Shown here: in pieces, positions 20,581-34,326 of the stretch
How the letters are laid out: every line of letters starts with the position of its first letter
How positions within the stretch are numbered: position 1 is the first letter of the stretch
Assembly: GCA_025331435.1 (NCBI GenBank)
Contig: JAIWNI010000013.1
Span: forward strand, 372,001-436,000
Length of the DNA stretch: 64,000 nucleotides
DNA from: Choanephora cucurbitarum
Lineage: Eukaryota; Mucoromycota; Mucoromycetes; Mucorales; Choanephoraceae
Direction of reading: 5' to 3'
The notes under the pieces: model-generated
The model's input: only the letters and a program-made list of their open reading frames with translations
Told to the model about the DNA's origin: nothing
The model's database searches: none
Translations under genes and position numbers: made by a program

Positions 20581-23500
20581 GGCAAAAAAATAAGAGGACT
20601 TTGTACAACGTCGGTTACATAAGATGGATGAGCTTATCACATAAGCTGTATGGTTGTGGCATGTTACATATGCACCTATTGTATTCTTTCAACTCTTTTG
20701 GTTTTGTTTTTGTTTCAAACACTTTTATTTTTATTATCTTTGAAATAGGTCAAAATTTTCATCCTCTCCATTTTGATAATTTTTCACAACACTAAATTGG
20801 AAGTTACATTTCTTCTTTGTGAAACCTTATTCCCTTTTATTATTTGACACATTGCAATATAAATATCATGTACTTACCTACCGCTTATTGTTCTTCGGTT
20901 TTATTCTGATTATCAAAGTCCACTACTACCAAGGAACTACAAGAAAAGTATGTTATTATTATTTTATCTTTAACACATAAATATAGTAACCATAAATAAA
21001 GTTTCCATATAATTAAATCCAAAAGCAACTATAAGTCACGATACAAATATTTCACCCTGTTACTTGAACCCGATTCATCTATTACCACTACCACTACTAC
21101 TCTTGCTCTATCTGATACGCGTTTTAGATCACCACGCCAAAAATCAAAACCAAGCTAGTTCAAGCCAACTCGTATCCATTTTATCGCTTCTTGGTCCATT
21201 ATCTCTTGGTCTGCTTTTCTCTGCATCTACGCGTCTCATTGAATTGGGTTCAGTCTGTCAAAAAAAAAGGAGCCTTAGAAGCTATATCCTTACTGCCGTC
21301 TGCTAGTTGTTGTCAGTATCTCTCAAACCTCCATTAGTTCTATCAAGTCGTGAATTCCTCGATATCATTTACTACCGCTCATAAACATTAACATAAACAC
21401 TTCGTACTATCTATCAAACTAAACGTATATACCAAAAACAAGAGATAAATATGTCATCCTTGAACAACTTTGTTTATGCATGCAGTAACAATCTAATAAT
21501 AAGTCTAACTGATTTAAGATACAATATAGAAGAGTGCAGGAAACAGTATCATATTAAAGAGAAGAAAGATTTATCTGCGATGCTTAGTGTTTGTAGTTTC
21601 AATAACTAAGCACAGATCAACTTCCTATGCTTTAAAGTCAATGTGTGCAATAAGAATAGTCTACAGAGACTATTAATATTCTGCGATTTCCTTCAAGATA
21701 TCAAATCTTAGTGTCCAAATCTTTGATAGCATCAAACAAACATTCGAAATACTGAGTAGAAGACCATAGTATAGCCAACACATTAAATTGGAAGTGCCTT
21801 CCGAATTGATTTTCTTTAACGTGAGAGAATGAAAAAAAATATATATATTCAAGCATAAACGCTAATCTCAAAAAAAAAAAAAAAAGAAAAAGAATTCAAA
21901 CTGAGCATCTGACAACTTCCGCATGACCTAAAGTTACATTTTCTTTGGTGATGCCACCATTGCTGTATCTGGTTTGCTCTACTGTGGTGTATATCACCTT
22001 GAAGGTTTGAGCACATAAAATCAAGACAATAGATTATATGACAGATCCGGCAGGGCGAACCTTTCAGCGCTAGTTCTCCAACTTAATTGTCCAACCGATC
22101 AGCATTTGAATCTCTCAAGCTGGCCCTGTCAATTTTGACATCTATATCATGTGGTAATGCGGCTAATTCCAGTACCGATTTAGGCAAACAAAATCTAAGG
22201 TAGCACCTTTCATTTCTGATTTGAGAAACAAGTAACAACTTTGTTTCTTGAATTGAGAAGAAAATGACTATATTCATTGTTGATTGAATGTTGTTAAGCA
22301 CGAAATTAGCATTAGTACATCTAACAATTTTCAATTGGACTTATGTTTATCTGCTTTGTATTTGCATATTTCATTGTATCTGTTCAACTGCAACTAGATA
22401 AAAACTAAATTTAACTTTCATTCCAAAGACAAGGGCGAATTAATTATGCCTTAGTTTATATGACTGAAATTGGTTTGTTTCTTCTCGTGAGTATAGTTTT
22501 CGTAAATGGTTTGCTACTGCAATGGTCACTTCAACCTAAATACGAATTTTTTCTGTAACATTTTTTTTGCGAATGGAATCCGGTCAACGAAGGGCCCGGA
22601 TTTGAAAGTTGTTTCAGTACATGGTTCATATACTTTTAGTCCAAACAACCACAGCTCTTTATGACGTTTATTAATGTGTAGTTCATAACAAGCACAAATG
22701 AGTGCATAAAATAGACTATTAAAACGTGTTTAGTTTACGTCACCCTGATCTATAGTATTTTAATATCTGATGAAATAAGAATCAATTCTATGACAAAGAA
22801 ATCCTTATCATACATATCTTATTGCTTTCTGTATATGTGTGCTATATTTAGTTGATCTGGATAAGTTTCATTGTGGTTTGCTTGCTTTCTTTTGAGTGAT
22901 TCTTCCCGTTGTCCAATTGAGAATCAAATGTAGGCATATTTACCTATACAAGCAATGACAGGCTATGTGTATCATCAATATAGGTATTTTAAGCAATTCT
23001 TTCTTGATCATTGAGGAGCACAGAGTAAAAAAAAAAAGTTACTGTGGTGTCTGGTGTAACGTAACTATTTCTTGTGGCCTTCAATCTGAAACTTTTACGA
23101 TCAAAATTATTGGGTACTTTTTATGGTAACCATTTACTCCCTTTTAAGTAATAAAAAAAGAAAGTATATTTTGTTTCTACTGAATTGAGTAGTATTTTAT
23201 GGTTCAATATCTGTTCTACAAAACCCCATATAATAGCACTGTTTGTCACAGCAATCTATTGTGTGTGTGTGTGTGTGTGTATCAAGAGTGATAAAACCTT
23301 ATTTTACGATGAGAATATGCTTACAATTGAAGGAGTTATTCCTCCTCTTCCTAACCATCATGTCTTAAACAAGCAATTCTACTGAAGTCTTCAATATAAA
23401 GTTCCTTCTCAAAATACTCTTTTTTCTTTCTATTAAAAAAAAGAGAAAAAGCCCCGGGTATGCTCAAAATTTCCTTATTAATTAGCTCAGTAGAAGATTT

Positions 23501-23698
23501 CATTATACACGCGCAATTTACTCAACCAAAAATAAACTGCTTGTTTCTCAGCTTAAAATGAAATAGTAATGAAAGTGAAAAAAAAAGGGGAGAAACTACT
23601 TTATGTATGCAAAAATAAGTAATATAGGGCTATTTACAATAATGACAATAATAAACAAAAAAAAGAGAAAGGAGGATAAATAGACAGAATAAAAGACC
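20581..23698. other. Gene-free AT-rich region
   Basis: I find no supportable gene. Short frames at 21064-21306 and 22083-22334 lack splice structure or recognisable motifs. Poly(A) runs (about 21870) and a (TG)10 tract at 23261-23280 are present. Confidence 0.5.
23261..23280. repeat. (GT)10 microsatellite
   Basis: A perfect run of ten GT dinucleotides. Confidence 0.95.
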
Positions 23699-25012
23699 TT
23701 ACTTTCTTGCTTCAACAGGTGGAGTTAATAGTCTAGCAAGGTTGGCAGGCACTTTGTCCTCGGGATATCTCCATTCAGGATGATGATATAATTGTAATGT
23801 GTTACTGGCGTACCACTTGGGGAAATCTAAAGTGAATAAGAATTAGACACTATTAAAAGACAAAAAGAATTAGTCATGTTACCTAAAGAACTGGGATGAT
23901 TTAATTTGTCTTGAAGGTCCAAAGCCATCAATTCGGTTCTACAAGACTTGTCTCTATGAATTTGAAGTTTGTAATAGTTGGGTGACATGGTACACTTCTT
24001 GCCACTACGATAGGCCAAAAAGGTCAAGGCAGCTTGATCTTGACGATGGTTAATACGAGATGAGCCTGGAGGAGCAATACAGTTCTTATCTAAACCACAT
24101 TTGAACCAAGGAGTAATGATGTCGTCAACAATTGTCTGGTTGCGAACATCGAAGCCCAAGGCAGCTCCATTACAGTTGGGGTTGGTTGCGTATTGCTTAG
24201 GATCAGCATTGTAATAAGCGTACATGCCAGGATGGGTCCATTTTTCCATGTTCTGAGAGGAACGGGGTGACCAAAAACCGCCGTTTCTACGGATGACATT
24301 GGGAATAGTACGAATAAATTCGGGTGTCACCACATTACCCGCATCCAACCAAACAAGGATACCATTTGAGTTTTGAGTGTATTTGAAGGCTGCTTCATGA
24401 ACAATGCCTGTCTTCCAAGCATATTCACCAGCACTGATGGCTACATCCCAGAAGCGAGGATATTTGAAATAGTCAAATGTTTCCAAATCATCAATAAGGC
24501 CATTCTCAACAAGTTGATCCAAAACAGGAAGTTGTGTACGGTTCATACCAATGTTGTAAACAACAATACGAGGGAATTCTTCTGGCTTGAGCTCAGAACG
24601 GAGATTGTAAAGAGAGTATAAAAAATTTTCCAACGAGCAAAGGTGGTTAGCGCTGGAACCAGTGACAATGGTGAAGGGGTAAGATGAGGGCTTAGGTGTG
24701 ATAGGGTGTGTTACGTGCTTGACAAAGGGCTTAGCCTCGTTGTCTTCTATAGGTAACAATGGTTGGGAGCATGTAGTAGTATCACATGTATCAACTAACA
24801 TATTATAAGTTCATCTTGTAGAATCATCAGCTCTAGTTCAACTTACTTGATGATGTTGTTGAAGATGTACTGTAGACAACTCTGATCTTTAAGGTAGATA
24901 CACAGAAGAAACCAATGACGAAAATAGCAAGGATAGGTATGCTCAGCATATTCTTGAATAAGGATTGTTTGGTGGTGGTTGTTCCCATCTTTTGTGAGTG
25001 TATGCCGGACAT
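23699..25012 (-). CDS. Type II membrane glycosyltransferase-like protein (401 aa)
   Basis: Three exons fit: 25012-24847, 24794-23883, 23826-23699, with introns of 52 and 56 nt. The start (MSGIHSQKMG) is followed by a basic cluster and one hydrophobic segment (about residues 23-42), as in Golgi type II enzymes. The lumenal part begins with a Pro-rich stem, then PFTIVTGSSANHLCSLENFL, RIVVYNIGMN, FWDVAISAGEYAWK and VWLDAGN (about 203-209), which takes the place of a DxD-type nucleotide-sugar site. This layout matches the eukaryotic DUF1647-like, nucleotide-diphospho-sugar transferase type. Several Cys (such as KCGLDKNC and KKCTM) suggest disulphides. Donor and acceptor are unknown. Confidence 0.75.
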
Positions 25013-28000
25013 TGAATCTCTCTCTTTTTTTTTTTTAATCTAATTATCTATATGTACACACACACACGCACTGAAATAAGGTGAAAGAAAAAGGAAGAGG
25101 GGAAAAAGAAGAAAATAAACAAATTCAAAAAGAAAGAAAACAAGGAAGAGGAGCAAGAAGCCCTATCTATTTATATTAGTTTTTTTTTTAATTCCTAAAT
25201 TTGGTCCAAACCCATTTATAGACTCTTCCCTAGATATTTTTAGAGCTAAGGTATCACAGAGTTTTTTTACTTTGCTCTGCGCCACTCACCCAAGTCATGT
25301 TGGCTTTGCTCTTTTTTTTTCTTCTCTGTACACAAAAGAGATACTGGTGAGAACAAAAGAGAGTAAGACATAGCTAAAGGTTAAATGCGCTTTAAATAGA
25401 AAACTGAGCAAGCCTGTTATAGCCCTGATTTTTCTTTCGAAAACAACAGAATGTTTATTTGATAAGCCTAAAAAGAACAAACAAACGCCAGGTTTTCTTC
25501 ATTTATATAAAATAGTCAACGGAAAATCTAAAAAAAAGGGGGGAAAGATACACCCCAAGTCAGGTCCTAGATTAAGTCTTTGTTTTGCAAGTCAGATAGA
25601 TTTTTGCATTTTACAAGATTCATATTACCTCCTATTTTAATATACCATGGAATTTAGGACTACAGAAATGACAGATAGAGTTCTTTCGAAAAAGAAGGGA
25701 TAGCTAGTTTAACAAGCTACCCTTTGGCGGCGAGATGTATGCTGTTTTTGCTTCAATTACTTTATTCTGTCTCTTTTGTTATCGTTAAGAAACTACCACA
25801 TTACTCTTTTGAGTGAACTTTGGTTTTCTCGGTGATTGATTAAGCACATCTTCTTTGTTCTGCACATGTCTTGTTAGTATGAATGATCTTCGCGCCTATA
25901 AAAATGATTGGAACCAATAGAGAGACTACGTTATAAATATAACCTGAGACCCTGCCTTGTTTGAGATCTACTCAGCTATTCTCAAGACTCGAGAAAAAAA
26001 AACTCTTCATAGTACTTTACAGCTGGAATATTTATTTGATTTCTCAATAAACATGACCTGATTCTATGAGTCAGAGAGACCTAAAAAAAAGCTTAAATCA
26101 GACAATGACAACAGCACCCGGTAAGCTATCTGAGTCAACAAGGTAGCTGGCAGTCAACTCTTAGTCTGTGACCTTATTGTTCATGAGAGGCTATCTATAC
26201 AGAGAATAAGAGTTGTTTAGCAACATCAAGAGTATCACAACCTCTCAGCTGGCTTGACAATAGATGTTAGGCGTGTTAGTTTTTGTTATCTTTCTAAACA
26301 CATTGTTGCTTTCTAGCTTTTTTTTAAAACTCATTTTATACTATTCAAACTCAATACACACTCTTTTAATAAGGTATTGAGGACAGCGCATTCCCCCCCC
26401 CCCCCTCATCTACAGATTAATACAGCCCAAGGTACCAAATTGCATAGAGCCCCGAATGTGTAAAATTGCTTGAGCTGTTGATCTGTTTAAAAGAACAAAA
26501 AAGAGCGAACAAACGATCGTATTTTATCTTTTTTTTAAGCCCTAATATTTGAAACGGAGTCATTTATCGGCTATTCGTTTTTATAAGGAGGATAAATACA
26601 TTGGTTAGAAGCCATTTAATTATGATCCCCTTTAATCGAATATATAGTTACTTTGATGATCATGTTTGCTATAATTCTAACTGTAATAAACTCAAGATGT
26701 GTTATAATATATCGATGATTAGGCACAATCAAAGATGTGCAACCCATATTATATGCTCAGAATATTCTCTTCTCCCTCCAAGGAATACATAGTGCAAGAC
26801 AGATCACGCATTCAACTTTTCGCTGACAGTTTGTCTACCCCATAGATCTCATTTGCGCGTACTCACAACCCATCGTGAACAGTAATCTGCTTAATATGAA
26901 GGTCAAGATAGATCTGCATCTATGTTTCTCAGAGTGTGTGCTTTGTGACAACATCAGAGAGGCCAATTTGACACTTGGCTGTTCTATCTTTTGCCTCAAG
27001 AATTGGTTTCCATAATCTGACTGTTGGTCATGAATGGTCTCAGCTTTACTTGGTAACTTTCAAGTAAACGGCAAATGCCTTGTGTACGTCGAAGCCACAT
27101 AATTGCATCTACCTTGTTTAGCTAGGCTATCTCTGCTTGATTCCTTTTTCATGCAGCATATAACTTGTGTTGATTCAATAGCACCTTCAGTTAGATGGAC
27201 TGCAATACTTACGTGATATAGGATGTATCGTACTTAAGTGAATGTACAGAAGATTGAGAGAAAAAGAGATATATGGTTGGGTAGCAAGATGACAGTATAA
27301 GACCATTTTCGCATACTGGGAGAGTAAGATTTAAAGACCTCAGTTGTACTTAGTAAGAGAGAAGAAATGAATCAACATTACACAAATTTGATAAATCTTA
27401 ATTCTTTGTTTAGATCTGTTCGTAGCCTTGAGCCAGAACAAAGCAAGAATATTTACAGACGCCTTTTTTTTAACAGACACTGTTCTCAAACTTGATCTTC
27501 TTTTCTTCCGCTTTACTTTTGAATACAAGATATAGTTGTCTAACAGGAACGAGTTCAGATAATTTATGATGATGAAAGACGCGCGCATACATCCATATCC
27601 TCGGCTGACAACGGAGAATCATTATGATTCACCCGAGTTTCCTATTTGGGATTTGGCTTTTCACCCGGTTTTTTCATGATTTTGGTGCAATCCTTTTTTT
27701 TTAGGCTATTTGAATCTTCGAGTTCTAGAACTTGCTTTCATTGATTATTTGGACCAGAGAAATTAACCGAAAAGTGAATCGCATTGCTTATCCAGAGATA
27801 AAAGAAGAACTATGACCGAAGTCAGAGAGAGAGAGAGCATCCTCAAAACAGCTTTCAGTACCACTTATCCATGAGGATAGGTATTTTTCTCAGGACAGCA
27901 GCAGTAAAATAAGTGCGCATTACAGAATGTCTCTTAAGATTGCTTTTATAAGCGGAGAAAGATAATGATATCTCGAAGATGAAGGCTGTTGAAGAGTGCC

Positions 28001-28800
28001 ATAGAAACAGCGGCCGAACGAAGAGACACATTACGTTTCAAGGTTCATCTTTATGTTGTGTCAGGCACGAATTACAATTTACAAAGACAGGAAAAGTACA
28101 ACCAGAATTTATGTAATCCTGGAAAGAAGCGGAGAGAGAGAGAGAGAGAGAGAGAGAGGAGGTTCTTTACTATCAAACGTGTGGGCGTCTAATGAATAGG
28201 TGATAGGCTGGATGAATTACAGTAAGGTTACTACGCTAACTCTGATCCATCATGATTGTAAAGTGGATCAAGAGTCTTAGGAGCGACCAGTGTTGTATGA
28301 ATAAATCAATCTCGTATCAAGCCAATTCAATAAACTACAAGTCAAGTACTAAGATACGGCTATGACAAAGTGCACTTTCTGCCTGAATAAAACTATTGCA
28401 TTTAAATATCGACATAACAATGAATATTGAAGCTACGCATGATCTATCTGAAGTCAGTTACAGATGAAGTTCAAGTACTGACTGTCAAATTGTAAGGATT
28501 ATGACTATAAGCAGTATGTGTTAGATCGAGACTATCTAGTTACACGCTTTAATAGACATGCGAATACAACACAATATAATACCTATTCATAGCTATAATA
28601 GATGCATGAGCGCAACAACAACGATTTATTAGGTGCACTTATCATTTCAATAAAGGGAATGAACTTTGTTACATGGTTTCCGACAATCAAACTCTTCTAA
28701 CTGTGTACTTTATCGCTGTGAGGTAGTCTGTCAATTATGACTTCTTTGGTGTATTTTTCGCCAGAGAACATACAAATTGCTTAATTTCTGGTTATGATTG
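25013..28800. other. Long gene-free stretch
   Basis: I see no gene. A C13 run lies at 26393-26405 and a (GA)n tract at 28132-28158. TATA-like sequence occurs near 25900-25945 without a convincing ORF behind it. Short frames on both strands have no domain or splice support. Confidence 0.5.
28132..28158. repeat. (GA)13 microsatellite
   Basis: An uninterrupted GA run about 27 bases long. Confidence 0.9.
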
Positions 28801-29050
28801 TCATGGTTGTTCAATAATGGCACCTTGAGCTTCTGTTATAGAAGGAGTATGTGGCTCAGAGACAGTTGGAATGGTGAGCTGAGCTCCCATGTCTTCAACA
28901 GTGATTTCAAATGCTTCATGTGTATGGTCAACCTAATCTTTTATAGTAACTCTATTTCTTTTTAGTGTATCTATCAATAGAGCCAGCCCAAAGACCATGA
29001 CTTAATACAACACCAGTTACTACTCCTGTCTCTGGCCTTGCAGGCGTGAC
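28801..29050 (-). pseudogene. Coding-like relic of unknown family
   Basis: Two neighbouring minus-strand segments read like protein. The first (29050-28952) gives VTPARPETGVVTGVVLSHGL and continues to a Lys cluster and a TAG. The second (28932-28801) starts after a TTAG, gives VDHTHEAFEITVEDMGAQL, then a Thr/Pro/Glu-rich tail, and ends with TGA. The gap between them is only 19 nt, too short for a normal intron, and I found no clean 5' exon. It could be the last exons of a decayed gene, or a real gene with splicing I cannot resolve. Confidence 0.35.
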
Positions 29051-31822
29051 CAAAGCTTGCTCTCAAATGAACAAAATCATCATCAGTACTCAATGTGTTG
29101 TGTACTTTTTTTTTGCCTCTAGCCGTCGCTACATTTCATTCTGCAGAGCTTGTAAATAGCGTATATTTTTCCTTGCAACCTCTTCGTTTCATACGCTTTC
29201 TGGTACTAAGTTGACTCCGGATTATATCTAAACGGTCTGAGCCTTTCTTTTTCAACGAGTTGACATTGTGTAGAAAGAAAATATATAATAGTTGTCAAAA
29301 AGAGAAGGAGAAAAACGACCAAACACTTATACAATCCTGAACATTTAGCTCGTTGTGACGAGAATAAGAAATTGGCCTTTTTTTCTTTTAAAGATTGATG
29401 TGCAAAACTTATTAGCGTTTGAGTCAGTGTGGTGATATACTACTCGACTTAAATTGGCAGTATTTACCAAAGCATCCCTCTCTGTTAAGTTTCATTCAAA
29501 CGTTTGGCCTACTTAGCTATTTAGTGTAAGTAGACTCTAAGTTTGCTATAGATATGAAGCAAATAATATTTTATTTGTTCCAGGAAGTTTTATTGTCTTT
29601 GTCACACTAAAAGAAAACTCTTAAGAAAGATTTCCGAGCAAACCAAAATAATAACACAGTAGACACTTGATCTAAGAGTGTGTTTCTCAAGAATATGCAC
29701 ACTCTTATATAAAGTGATTATCATACTATCAATCTGTCAAAACAGAAAAGAAAAATAGCACAACTAAAATCTTATTCAAGATAGTAGGTTGTTTCATTGC
29801 AGTGCTTCTAATTTTTTTTTTGGTATACAAAACGATAATGATAAGAAGATCAAGATGTTTTGTACCAGCAATCGCACATAGAACTGTGCTTAGACAAGTT
29901 CAAAAGGTTTTTATCTTTGTCTAAATTATGCTGTCGTAGTACTCTGTCAACCTAAGGTAGAAAGTTGAGCCCCAAGGGGGAGACTATAACACTATCTTTC
30001 CATGTTTCTACTGACTAAATGAATTTCGCTTTGATGTCTTCCAAAAAGGAACATGAGCAACAGATTGCCTGAGGTAAAAAGTTTGTTTTATATCATGTTG
30101 GAGTAGAATAAGCAAGTAATAAATTTTTTTTACCTTATGATGGCGAAGGGAAACATAGAGGTTGTGATACTGCGTGTTTCTTAATCCAGGGGAGAAAGCG
30201 GAGTTGGTAATTAAAGAGGAATTTGCTTGTCAAAGAACAGAGGTACATTCATGCTACTCACCTTTAGAAGCTACTTACGCTTATGTTTAGTCTATGTGTT
30301 CTCTCTCTCAATAAGTTGTCACAAAACATTAACTTTACTTAAAGATAGACTAATACTAGAGTCATCATCTAAATTTGCCTTGGTATCTGTCTTCAAAAGC
30401 AGAGAGCATACAGTTAAGTGCATTAGCAAAATATTTCAATCTCTTCATGTATATATGAAAGAGTCTTTTCTTCTTCTTCTTTTTTTGATACAAGCATTTT
30501 TTTTGTATTCAGTTGTTCAGGTTGGATATAGCTTGTTACTGATATCTTTTTTCTAGAAGCGGAGAATCTATACGCACTGACCAGCTTCATATGGTTGGAC
30601 AAGTATCACTACAATCAATATATGGTGAGTGGGTGACGTACAATTGAACAGAAAAGAAGTAAAGGCTTTCTTTATCTTTGTTTGCATCTCTCTTACATGC
30701 CCCACAGAGATTGAGCTATAAGTAATGCAATGAAGATAGGACTGATATCGATCAAATTGTATCAAAGAAAAAGCTAGTGAAAGGACGTCACTCTCCTCCC
30801 TTTCATATAAAAAGAAAATGAACGGGATTGTACTTCATCTTTCGCATGTGATGTTTTGGTAGTGATTTAAGAGAAAAGATTATAGAGACAGAAAGAGAGT
30901 ACAGTGAGACTGTTTTAAACTGTTTATTACTTCCAAAAGAGGTTTTTAGAACTAATGTCTTCTAACAACAACTATTTATATGTTTTCAATAAAGGATTTG
31001 ATGTAATCACAGATTATGGAGTTTGTACTAAATTAGTGTACTATTGTTACTTGTAACTTTAATAGTTACCATCATTCCTTATCCCGAGGATTTATGTTAC
31101 CGAATGATGTGATGCTATCTCTTGAGTCTAGTTCTTTGTGTTGAACCTTATTGACTTCAGTTGGATTCTTTTATTTTGTAAGGATTTAGATCTATTACTT
31201 TGTTTCTGATGTTATATCTTTTATGACTTATTTGGTTTTTCATGCAACCTTATTGTCATTGTTGAGACTAAATGTGCTCAGATCACCACATCGCATCAAG
31301 CGTTTTTTTTAGGGGAGTGATAGAGGACCGTATCACATTGGGTTGTTTCTCATCAATTTAAACTTAAGCCGTCTTTTTGAATCCGTTTATTTCACTCTGC
31401 TTCATCATAGTTTACAAGCTAAATTAAATCAAAAAGTTACCGGGTGAGAGGCCATTTGGTGACACATGAGTGATCTGGTTCTTTCTTTATCGACGCATGA
31501 TAGAAAACATGTTTTAATCCAATAAATACAGTAACAAAATAAAGAACCTTTTTCTTGTTAAACTAGAAAATAGCCCAGGAAATCAAAATCACCTTTTGGG
31601 CTATCTTCATAGTAAACGTACTTTTTTGTCAAAAGATGGTCATGATATTTAGTCATGTAGAGACTGCTATTCTTTCTATTTTACGAAATAAATGACTAAT
31701 CCAATCTCCGCTCACCCCTTTTTCTTTTCAACTGAAATAATAAGCTTTGTCATATCTGACATAAACAATTACTAACAAATGCTGCATTTTTTTTTCTTTC
31801 ATTTTATTCAACTTATATTAAC
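29051..31822. other. Gene-free region upstream of the pirin gene
   Basis: I see nothing supportable on either strand. The 109-codon frame at 30227-30556 is hydrophobic and AT-driven, without motifs. Confidence 0.5.
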
Positions 31823-32804
31823 ATGACTGCTCGTATTGCTAGAAACATTGTAAAGAAGGTTCTTTCAAGAGAACAAATGGACGGTGATGGTGCCAGAGGT
31901 AAGTTGGTGTTTTTAGACTGATGATGTTACTTACAACCAATGATAGTCTATCGAAGCATTGGTACTCATGCATTAAGAAACCTGGATCCCTTTTTGATGT
32001 TGGACGAATTTGATGTCAAGGCACCTGGCGGTTTCCCTGATCATGTAACTATTGACTATTTTTTTTCTTAAGAAAACACATTAACCATCTCCATAGCCTC
32101 ACCGTGGATTTGAAACAGTCACTTATATGCTTGAAGGTGAATTTTTGCATGAAGACTTTAAGGGACACAAAGGTCGTATCGGTCCTGGCGATTTACAATG
32201 GATGTCTGCTGCCAAGGGTATTGTACACGCCGAAATTCCTGCTACCAACAGCCGTGCTCATGGTCTCCAGCTCTGGGTCAACTTAGCCAAAAAGGACAAA
32301 TTGGCAGAACCCAACTATCAAGAACTGCCCAAGGAAAAGGTAACTCATACTTCACCTGAGCCCGGTGTGGATATCAAGGTGATTGCCGGTACTTCCAACG
32401 GCACCACCAGCCCAGTCATTACCCGTACACCTACCATGTTCATTGATGTCAAGATGAAGAAGGGAAAGAAGATGGAGCAAGAGATTCCTGAGGACTATGC
32501 TGGTTTTATCTATACATTAGCAGGCACAGCCAAGTTTGGTGAGACAGAAGAAGTGGCAGATGCTCATCATACATTAGTGTTGAGTCAGAACCAAGGCACC
32601 TATATCCCTGTTGAATCCTTATCGGACGATACTCATTTTGTGATCATTGCTGGTAAACCTATCAATGAACCTATTGTTCAACATGGTCCATTTGTCATGA
32701 ATTCAACACAAGAGATCTATCAAGCCTTTGCTGATTATCAACATGGTCGTAATGGGTTTGAAGGTGCTCCCGAATGGGTATCTTCCATTAGAGATAGATG
32801 GTAA
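31823..32804 (+). CDS. Pirin-like cupin protein (293 aa)
   Basis: Three exons: 31823-31898, 31947-32044, 32097-32804, with introns of 48 and 52 nt. The product is a full-length pirin. The N-terminal cupin holds DHPHRGFETVTYMLEG (His58, His60) and GIVHAEIP (His102, Glu104), which correspond to the four Fe ligands of human pirin. The C-terminal cupin follows (SPVITRTPTMFIDVKM onward). Pirins are nuclear or cytosolic iron proteins, acting as transcription co-regulators in animals or quercetinases in some species; which applies here cannot be told. The gene is convergent with the coiled-coil gene, whose stop is 51 nt away. Confidence 0.93.
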
Positions 32805-32855
32805 AATAATCTATCCATACGCATATACCAATAAACTACAATTTTTCTTTTTATT

Positions 32856-33826
32856 TTATTTTAATCGTTTATGTGATTTATGCTTTGAGTGAGTATGACT
32901 GGATCTTAAGAGTGAATTATGATCACCTATAGAAAACATGCTTGAGTGGTCTCCATAGGAGCGTATTATGATGACCAACATACCATTAGAAGCTAATACA
33001 CAATCACTTACTCCCACTTGATAGGCTAAGGCACGCTCTCCTTCTTGAATCATCATATCAATCTTTCTTTCAAGACGATCAAGTTGATTGTTTTGTTCAA
33101 ATTCCTTCTTTTTTTTTTTTAAGTTTTCATGATGTGTTTATGCAGTTTTTTCATATCCTTACTCGATGACTCAATGATCTTTCATGCCGGTAACTATGTT
33201 TCTCTCTAACTAGAGTTTTAGTATGAACTCGCTTTATGTATCTATGTCTTACAGATGAACATCTTGTAAAAAGGCTATATGTTTAGCCTGTTGTCGAACT
33301 GTTGATTCTAGTACCTTGTTGATGGTAAGTAAGGATTTGTTGGCCATCTTTAAATCAGCGATCTAACAGATAGATCAGTCTCTCTCTCTCTCTCTCTCTC
33401 TTTATTTTTCTCCCCGAATCTATTCTTTTCTCACTTTTGTAGCTAGAGTTGATTCTGATGAACTACTGTGGCTATCACTATCACTTATATCTTCTTCTTC
33501 CTCTTCTTCGTCTTCAGTGCTTGAATCACTTGGATCAATTGATTTTCTTTGAGACATATACTTTGTAAAAATAAAAGCAAGATACAGTGTTAGTCTCTTA
33601 AAAAAAAAGTAATGATATGAGGTTTCTTTACATGGGAAGAATGGGTATAGTTGTGTTGTTTGACTGTTTGGTTGTGATGTTGTATGAATGCTTTAGAATG
33701 ATAGGGATCGAAGCTTGGCACTGATATGGATTTATGCTGTGCTACATAATGTGGAGAATGACTTGATCTCGGATTATTTGACAGACGTAAAGAATGAAAT
33801 GATTTAAGCGTGTTTGATCTATGCAT
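32856..33826 (-). CDS. His/Ser-rich coiled-coil protein of unknown function (213 aa)
   Basis: A six-exon model stays in frame throughout: 33826-33632, 33560-33435, 33362-33253, 33178-33163, 33107-32984, 32926-32856. Exon 4 is only 16 nt. The intron before exon 5 ends in a long A run, and intron 2 contains a (CT)12 tract. The N-terminus is His/Ser-rich (SLRLSNNPRSSHSPHY), then comes an acidic Glu run (EDEEEEEEDISDSDSH), then helical sequence (MANKSLLTINKVLESTVRQQ and NNQLDRLERKIDMMIQEGE) that looks like a coiled coil, and a basic tail (SKHKSHKRLK). The middle resembles small BLOC/BORC-type helical subunits in style, but I cannot assign it. The exact splicing of exon 4 is the weakest point. Confidence 0.6.
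33379..33402. repeat. (CT)12 microsatellite inside an intron
   Basis: A CT run located in the second intron of the coiled-coil gene (read on the other strand as GA). Confidence 0.85.
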
Positions 33827-34326
33827 AGGTATGCTTTATTTAAACAAGAAAAATGGAGATATAAGAAGAAAGAAGAAAGAAAAAAAAGCCCTAACTATCA
33901 CTGCTTAATACAGTCGAGAAGTCAATTGTATCATACGTCCTCCACAACACCTACTTTACCGTAACATTGTTTTACAAGCAATAGGTGCTGGGATTCATTC
34001 TTTTTTTTTTGTCAGTGCACAGCTGAACTTGTATCTCTCAGATCCAAAGTAATGACCTATACAGGTGCTTAAAGAACGCACTTTTTGTGAAGCTTAAGGT
34101 AGTATTATGTCCTTTGTCAAAGCAAGTCAAATGTTTACTATTGAAAACAAGAGATCTTATGTCAATTCGTATTTTCTTTAAATGGTATAATCCTAAAAAA
34201 GAAAGATCCATCAGATTTTAAACTACGCATAATCCAAAAAAAAAAACTCAGGGCATCGTTCTTTATGCATCTTTGTGTTTTTTTTTCTTCTTTTCTCTTC
34301 TTTCACTCTTTACTAAACTAGGAATT

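Noticed and set aside
21064..21306. 80-codon hydrophobic plus-strand frame
   Set aside because: No ATG at the start and no motif; Leu-rich AT-driven sequence.
22083..22334. 83-codon minus-strand frame with a protein-like C-terminus (ELAALPHDIDVKIDRASL)
   Set aside because: No splice partners or family motif found upstream or downstream; could be a relic but is not supportable.
30227..30556. 109-codon plus-strand frame in the empty interval
   Set aside because: Hydrophobic, no homologous pattern, no splice structure.
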